Source: an uncultured Lachnospiraceae bacterium
GTDB taxonomy: Bacteria; Bacillota; Clostridia; Lachnospirales; Lachnospiraceae
Direction: 5' to 3'
Assembly (NCBI GenBank): GCA_902776305.1
Contig: CACYPS010000006.1
Span: 21,856-85,855, forward strand
DNA: 64,000 nucleotides
Shown here: piece after piece, positions 60,411 through 64,000 of the stretch
Layout of the letters: each line of letters opens with the position of its first letter
Numbering within the stretch: position 1 is the stretch's first letter
Program-made: the position numbers and the translations under genes
Notes under the pieces: generated by a model
The model's input: only the letters and a program-made list of their open reading frames with translations
Told to the model about the DNA's origin: nothing
The model's database searches: none

Positions 60411-61844
60411 TTATTGCCCGCCGCGCATTTTTTTCATTAATTCGGCAGTGCGCCGGCGCACATGGGAGTCAATTGCAGCCGATTTCAACACGCGATAATA
60501 CTGCGAATCCCTGCTCCTCCCTTGATTTTCATATCTTGCCAGCAGCTGATTTACAACCGCATCATATTCGACCATGGTGTGCGTGCCGTAATGTTTATAT
60601 TTACCATACTGCTGGGCAGATTTGGGACCGAAAATTCTAAGTATCTTATTTGCTTTTGCCATCTTATCATTATAAGTGGCCTCAGTAATCTCATTTCGTC
60701 CTCTATAGTAATCTAAACTATTTTTCAAGCCATCAGAATACTTAGAGTGGTTTTGCCATCCCGTTGCATAATTATAATCTGCCGGGTCCCCTCCAAGGTC
60801 ATTGAGTTTTTTAAACTTATCGTGGTTGCCCTTTGCTATCTTCCATACATCTTCATCACTTTCCTCCTGAGAAAAAGCCATGCCATTCACATTCCCGAAC
60901 GCCTGGGCATTTGCCAGATGCGTAAACTCATGAAAACCGGTGTCAAGCGCATCCTCTCTGATCTTGTTTCTATCTCCACCAAACTTGTCAATCTGCTCTC
61001 GTATGTCAATAAAATACCCTTTATTCGTATCTCTAAACCCTGATCCGCCCATTCCTTTTATTTCAGTTAAGTTTCCTGACCGGCTCATTACGTCGGCAGC
61101 AATCATCTGCAGACTCTTACTGTATTTATTGTCAGAGTATAGACCTTTGAGATCGTCCAGGGTATCGTTAATCGCCGCCTCATATCTCTGCGGGAAATCA
61201 TCATCCGGATACTTTTCCGCATTGATTTTATCTATTTCTTCCTGGTTGCCCTTTACATAGCTGAGGTTTTGTGTACGCGTCATACCCAATCTTCCAACAG
61301 GCTGTTTTGTTTTTGCTCTGCTAATGTTCCTGTCAGCAGTATCCTTTGTTCCGCCCTGCATCGTAAGCTGATAAAGAATATTCTCCATGAGTTCCGTCCG
61401 TTTTTTGTGAGATGCTTTCTTTCCCGTGCTGTACTTGGCAATATAAGCGCTTGCAGCCTTCATCAGGTCAATTTCCTGCTGATAAGTCATGCCGTCATGG
61501 TTATAAGACGCTAAGAGATCCTTGACATGCTGCAAATCCGAATCCATCTTATAAGTAAGGCTTTTTCCAAAATCAAATCCTCCCGTTTTAATCCATCTGC
61601 GCGCATTGTTGCCCATACCGTATCCAAGCTCATCGGGATCCAATATCACCCAGTCAGAGCTGATGTTTCCGGCTTGCGCACGGTTTTGATTCGCCGGATG
61701 CAGATTATTGACAATTCCCCTATTACCGGGCATCCTCATGTTTCCGCGAAGAAGAGCTGAATTAGGCATCTTTCCGGAATCTATATCTTTAATCTGCTGT
61801 TTGATCTGATTTACTCTTTTTATTCTTGCTACCTGCTTTTGCAT
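60411..61844 (-). CDS. Unrecognised protein with an HEXXH zinc-protease-like motif
   Basis: A 477-residue protein not recognisable beyond one motif. DTGFHEFTHLANAQ places H305, E306 and H309 as a possible zinc-protease site, and VEYDAV (E426, D428) could supply a third ligand. The N-terminus (MQKQVARIKRVNQIKQQIKD) is basic and helical with no signal peptide or membrane segment. The protein is rich in Lys, Asn, Asp and Tyr and looks soluble. It is a monocistronic orphan among unrelated genes. A peptidase or a toxin/effector-like role is conceivable but unproven. Confidence 0.55.
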   Translation of the reverse strand: MQKQVARIKRVNQIKQQIKDIDSGKMPNSALLRGNMRMPGNRGIVNNLHPANQNRAQAGNISSDWVILDPDELGYGMGNNARRWIKTGGFDFGKSLTYKMDSDLQHVKDLLASYNHDGMTYQQEIDLMKAASAYIAKYSTGKKASHKKRTELMENILYQLTMQGGTKDTADRNISRAKTKQPVGRLGMTRTQNLSYVKGNQEEIDKINAEKYPDDDFPQRYEAAINDTLDDLKGLYSDNKYSKSLQMIAADVMSRSGNLTEIKGMGGSGFRDTNKGYFIDIREQIDKFGGDRNKIREDALDTGFHEFTHLANAQAFGNVNGMAFSQEESDEDVWKIAKGNHDKFKKLNDLGGDPADYNYATGWQNHSKYSDGLKNSLDYYRGRNEITEATYNDKMAKANKILRIFGPKSAQQYGKYKHYGTHTMVEYDAVVNQLLARYENQGRSRDSQYYRVLKSAAIDSHVRRRTAELMKKMRGGQ

Positions 61845-62049
61845 TGCTTCTCCTTTATATGTTTTTGGCGCTGACCGCCATACTTTTCTTTGCAGTGCGC
61901 CGCAGCAGACCGCAGTCTATATGAAACGGAACGTAACGCCAGAACCTTTGCTGTTCTGCGCGAACAACACTAACAAGTTCCTGATATGGATAAAATAGTG
62001 AATAAATACACTCTTTTATCGTAAATTACATAACTATTTCCTAAGATTC

Positions 62050-62078
62050 AGTATAAAGTGATTTAGGTGTATATGCAA
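62050..62078 (-). promoter_or_regulatory. Possible promoter of the HEXXH protein gene
   Basis: TTGCAT (62073-62078) and TATACT (62050-62055) on the minus strand, spacer 17 bp, about 200 bp upstream of the start codon. The 61845-62270 gap otherwise shows no gene. Confidence 0.4.
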
Positions 62079-62270
62079 TAAAGAGATCGTAATTATTTGC
62101 TTACAACAGTTTATCGCAGGCGATGCTATCAGAATACATGAGCCCTGATTCTTTTCTCATAATTAAATTTTCTGCTGCTTTTCTTAACCCTGCCGTGTAT
62201 GGCTGCCATATAAACGGATGTGTCAAAGAGTTACACAATAATGCTTTGAATATAAATGGAGGTCAGAAAT

Positions 62271-62492
62271 ATGATATCATTTCCTATAAATGAATACTGT
62301 ACATACCGTAAAGATGCTCCCGCTCCGGAATGGATGACGAGCGAGAGCATGAATTATTGTGAGCAGCCTGAAATAGGTGATCGTGATATTTTGGACTGTA
62401 TTAGTGAGTTCCTCGTAAGTCTGTTCTGTGCATCAAAACACTATCTGTATAAAGACCATATATATCACAGTTCCCGTCAGGATACTGATTAA
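62271..62492 (+). CDS. Small reading frame, possibly a truncated gene
   Basis: 73 codons starting MISFPINEYCTYRKDAPAPE, with an excellent ribosome binding site (GGAGGTCAGAAAT) before the ATG. The C-terminal 20 codons run antisense through the end of azlD, which suggests a gene cut off where the azl sequence begins rather than an intact small protein. I recognise no family. The strong translation signal is the main support. Confidence 0.35.
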   Translation: MISFPINEYCTYRKDAPAPEWMTSESMNYCEQPEIGDRDILDCISEFLVSLFCASKHYLYKDHIYHSSRQDTD

Positions 62493-62744
62493 TGAGTTTC
62501 GCTTCCAAAATTGCATGCCTGCAACGCAGACTGCTGCAACAAACTCAGGAATACCGAAAGGGTTCTCCATAGGTGATATATCTTTCAGACAATAAATCAC
62601 CAACATGCCGATGATAGCCGGCGGAAGCACTTTTCCGAGATAAGAAATATATTTGGGAGTAGATTTTCTGAATACCAAAAACGGAATGAACCGTATCATA
62701 ATTGTCACAATTGACATTGTGGCAATAAGAGCCGCTGATTTCAT
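62433..62744 (-). CDS. azlD: AzlD-family branched-chain amino acid export subunit
   Basis: A 103-residue, four-helix membrane protein that partners AzlC in exporting branched-chain amino acids or analogues. It shows IRFIPFLVFRKSTPKYISYLGKVLPPAIIGMLVIYCL, the AzlD/YgaH hallmark. Its start overlaps the azlC stop by 4 bp. Confidence 0.88.
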   Translation of the reverse strand: MKSAALIATMSIVTIMIRFIPFLVFRKSTPKYISYLGKVLPPAIIGMLVIYCLKDISPMENPFGIPEFVAAVCVAGMQFWKRNSLISILTGTVIYMVFIQIVF

Positions 62745-63427
62745 ACTTTGTCTTCCTCCCGTCTGCGCAGTATTGTCAGCACCAACGTGATAAGAATCAT
62801 TGCAGGAATAAGGAAGCTATCCCTTCCAAACAGCACAAGGCAAAGGAGTGTACATAGCAGTCCCACAAGCGCAGGCACATGGTCTTTTGTTGTCAGCCAC
62901 TGTTCTGTGAAAGCCGTGATAAACAGGGCTGTCATGGAAAACTCGATTCCGGCGGTTGAAATTGGCAGAACAGTTCCTATCAGGCTTCCAATGATGCTGC
63001 CGGCAATCCAGTAACAGTGATTAAATAAAGATACAAAAAATCTATATTTATCCTGATTAACTCCTTCTGGGATTATTCCGTCACAGAGAAGTGAATAAGT
63101 CTCATCTGTAAGTGCAAATATCAAATAAGGCTTATAGTAACCGGTGTCTTTGTATTTACCAATCATCGAAATGCTGTAAAACAGGTGCCTGGCATTTATC
63201 ATTATCGTTGCGATAGCTGTTGTCAGAATAGACGCTCCTGCGTCAAGTAGTCCAACACCGACGTATTGCATAGACCCGGCATAGATAAACAAACTCATTG
63301 ACGCCGTCCACATGACACCATAACCGGCTTTCCGCATAAGGATGCCAAAACCGATACCCTAAACAACATATCCGGCCAGAACGGGTATGGAGCTATACAG
63401 AGCTTGTCTGATTGTCCTCTTATTCAT
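62741..63427 (-). pseudogene. azlC: AzlC-family permease gene with an in-frame amber codon
   Basis: The frame from the ATG at 63427 (preceded by AAAGGAATATCATT) reads MNKRTIRQALYSSIPVLAGY, then VV, then TAG (63361-63359). It continues in the same frame as GIGFGILMRKAGYGVMW and on to a full AzlC of 228 codons with SMQYVGVGLLDAG and ARHLFYS. The amber sits where AzlC proteins have a leucine, one base from TTG. Translation could restart at the ATG at 63337, giving 198 residues without the first helix part. It may be a recent null, a sequencing error, or suppressed. Confidence 0.8.
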
Positions 63428-63690
63428 AATGATATTCCTTTGTTCCACGAAATCTGATTCATCACACTGCATCAAATAATGGACGGTATTCATTATTGAT
63501 TATTTAGTATTTCTATTCGTAAATCGCTCAAAGTACGGTTCACATATTGATCTGACTCTGGAGAAGCAAATTACCGGCCTTTCGTCACATGATGTCATTC
63601 CAACTTGGGAGCGATGTCTTATTCTTTACAGCCTCACTTACCAGGGTGTAAAAACGAATTTTCCTTTGAAGCAAAAATACTGTCGCATCC

Positions 63691-64000
63691 TCACACCGTA
63701 ATATCTCTGATCCATATTCCTTTGTTCACGAGCACTGCCCCGATCACAACCTTGACCAGCTCAGCCGAAGCGACCATCGCATACATCGGAAGGATCGGAA
63801 CATCCGTATAGTGTGCCAGGAAGAAAGCCACCGGTATGGATGCCAGCCAGCAGAAGCACGAATCGAAAAGGAACGTGATGAACGTCTTTCCGCCGGACCG
63901 GATAATAAAGTAGGAGGCGTTGTTGAATGCATGCATCGGCATAAAAGCTGCGGAAATACAGATCAGGCCTGTCGCAAGCTTGCGGATCTCATCCGTCGTA
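63691..64000 (-). CDS. MATE-family efflux transporter (C-terminal part, runs off window)
   Basis: The last 103 codons of a multidrug and toxin extrusion transporter entering from the right edge. They read TTDEIRKLATGLICISAAFM, then PMHAFNNASYFIIRSGGKTFITFLFDSCFCW and VPILPMYAMVASAELVKVVIGAVLVNKGIWIRDI. These match the end of the second six-helix half, typical of the NorM/DinF-like clostridial group. The start lies outside the window. Confidence 0.85.
   Translation of the reverse strand, partial: TTDEIRKLATGLICISAAFMPMHAFNNASYFIIRSGGKTFITFLFDSCFCWLASIPVAFFLAHYTDVPILPMYAMVASAELVKVVIGAVLVNKGIWIRDITV

Overview
This 64 kb window looks like a chromosomal segment of a Gram-positive anaerobe of the class Clostridia, most likely family Lachnospiraceae. 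The grounds are gene content and order: a Firmicutes-type dcw cluster with mraZ, a PASTA-kinase/PP2C phosphatase/RsgA block, superoxide reductase, DUF5688 and DUF6110 proteins, an AzlCD pair, moderate GC and strong AGGAGG-like ribosome binding sites. No rRNA, CRISPR array, prophage or intact transposon is visible.

Layout. Positions 1-6,600: a DUF6110 fragment, tRNA-Arg(CCG), tRNA-Ala(CGC), a DUF5688 protein, efp, convergent aroE and shikimate kinase, an FAH-family hydrolase, superoxide reductase, tRNA-Leu(AAG) and an HD-domain protein. Positions 6,763-21,325 (all minus strand): mraZ-rsmH-ftsL-pbp-mraY-murD-ftsQ, then ftsZ-nrdR, then pyrH-frr-dxr-cdsA-rseP. These cover septation, lipid II synthesis, nucleotide and isoprenoid supply and membrane proteolysis. 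Positions 21,676-24,334: lgt, ychF and a flavin-fold protein. Positions 24,487-37,509: a long, tightly packed minus-strand run, murE-priA-def-fmt-rsmB-rlmN-prpC-prkC-rsgA-rpe-thiN. Positions 37,877-39,831: arcC and uppP.

Positions 40,293-56,823 are accessory. After an acyltransferase and an XRE-AbrB regulator comes a rhamnose/rhamnoside utilisation locus. It holds an AraC-type regulator, a GH78 alpha-L-rhamnosidase, a GPH/MFS transporter, a type B carboxylesterase, a clan GH-A glycosidase and an old-yellow-enzyme flavoprotein on the minus strand. Divergent from these lie a DUF3237 protein, rhamnulose-1-phosphate aldolase, rhamnulokinase and an AraA/FucI-type isomerase that appears to replace RhaA. 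Two minus-strand promoters share a 17-bp direct-repeat operator with identical geometry, probably the binding site of the AraC regulator.

Positions 57,000-64,000 are a looser region of small housekeeping or accessory genes: alpha/beta hydrolase, ADP-ribosylglycohydrolase, prolyl-tRNA deacylase, DUF2809, an unrecognised HEXXH protein, an azlC broken by an amber codon with azlD, and a MATE transporter end. It also contains gene debris and two large hairpin elements.

Features most worth attention are three copies of a short dispersed repeat (one with an internal 35-bp triplication), the paired hairpin elements, the rhamnose operators, the orphan HEXXH protein, an A34 tRNA-Leu, repeat or acidic insertions inside ThiN and FtsQ, and 3'-end duplications of two unrelated genes.
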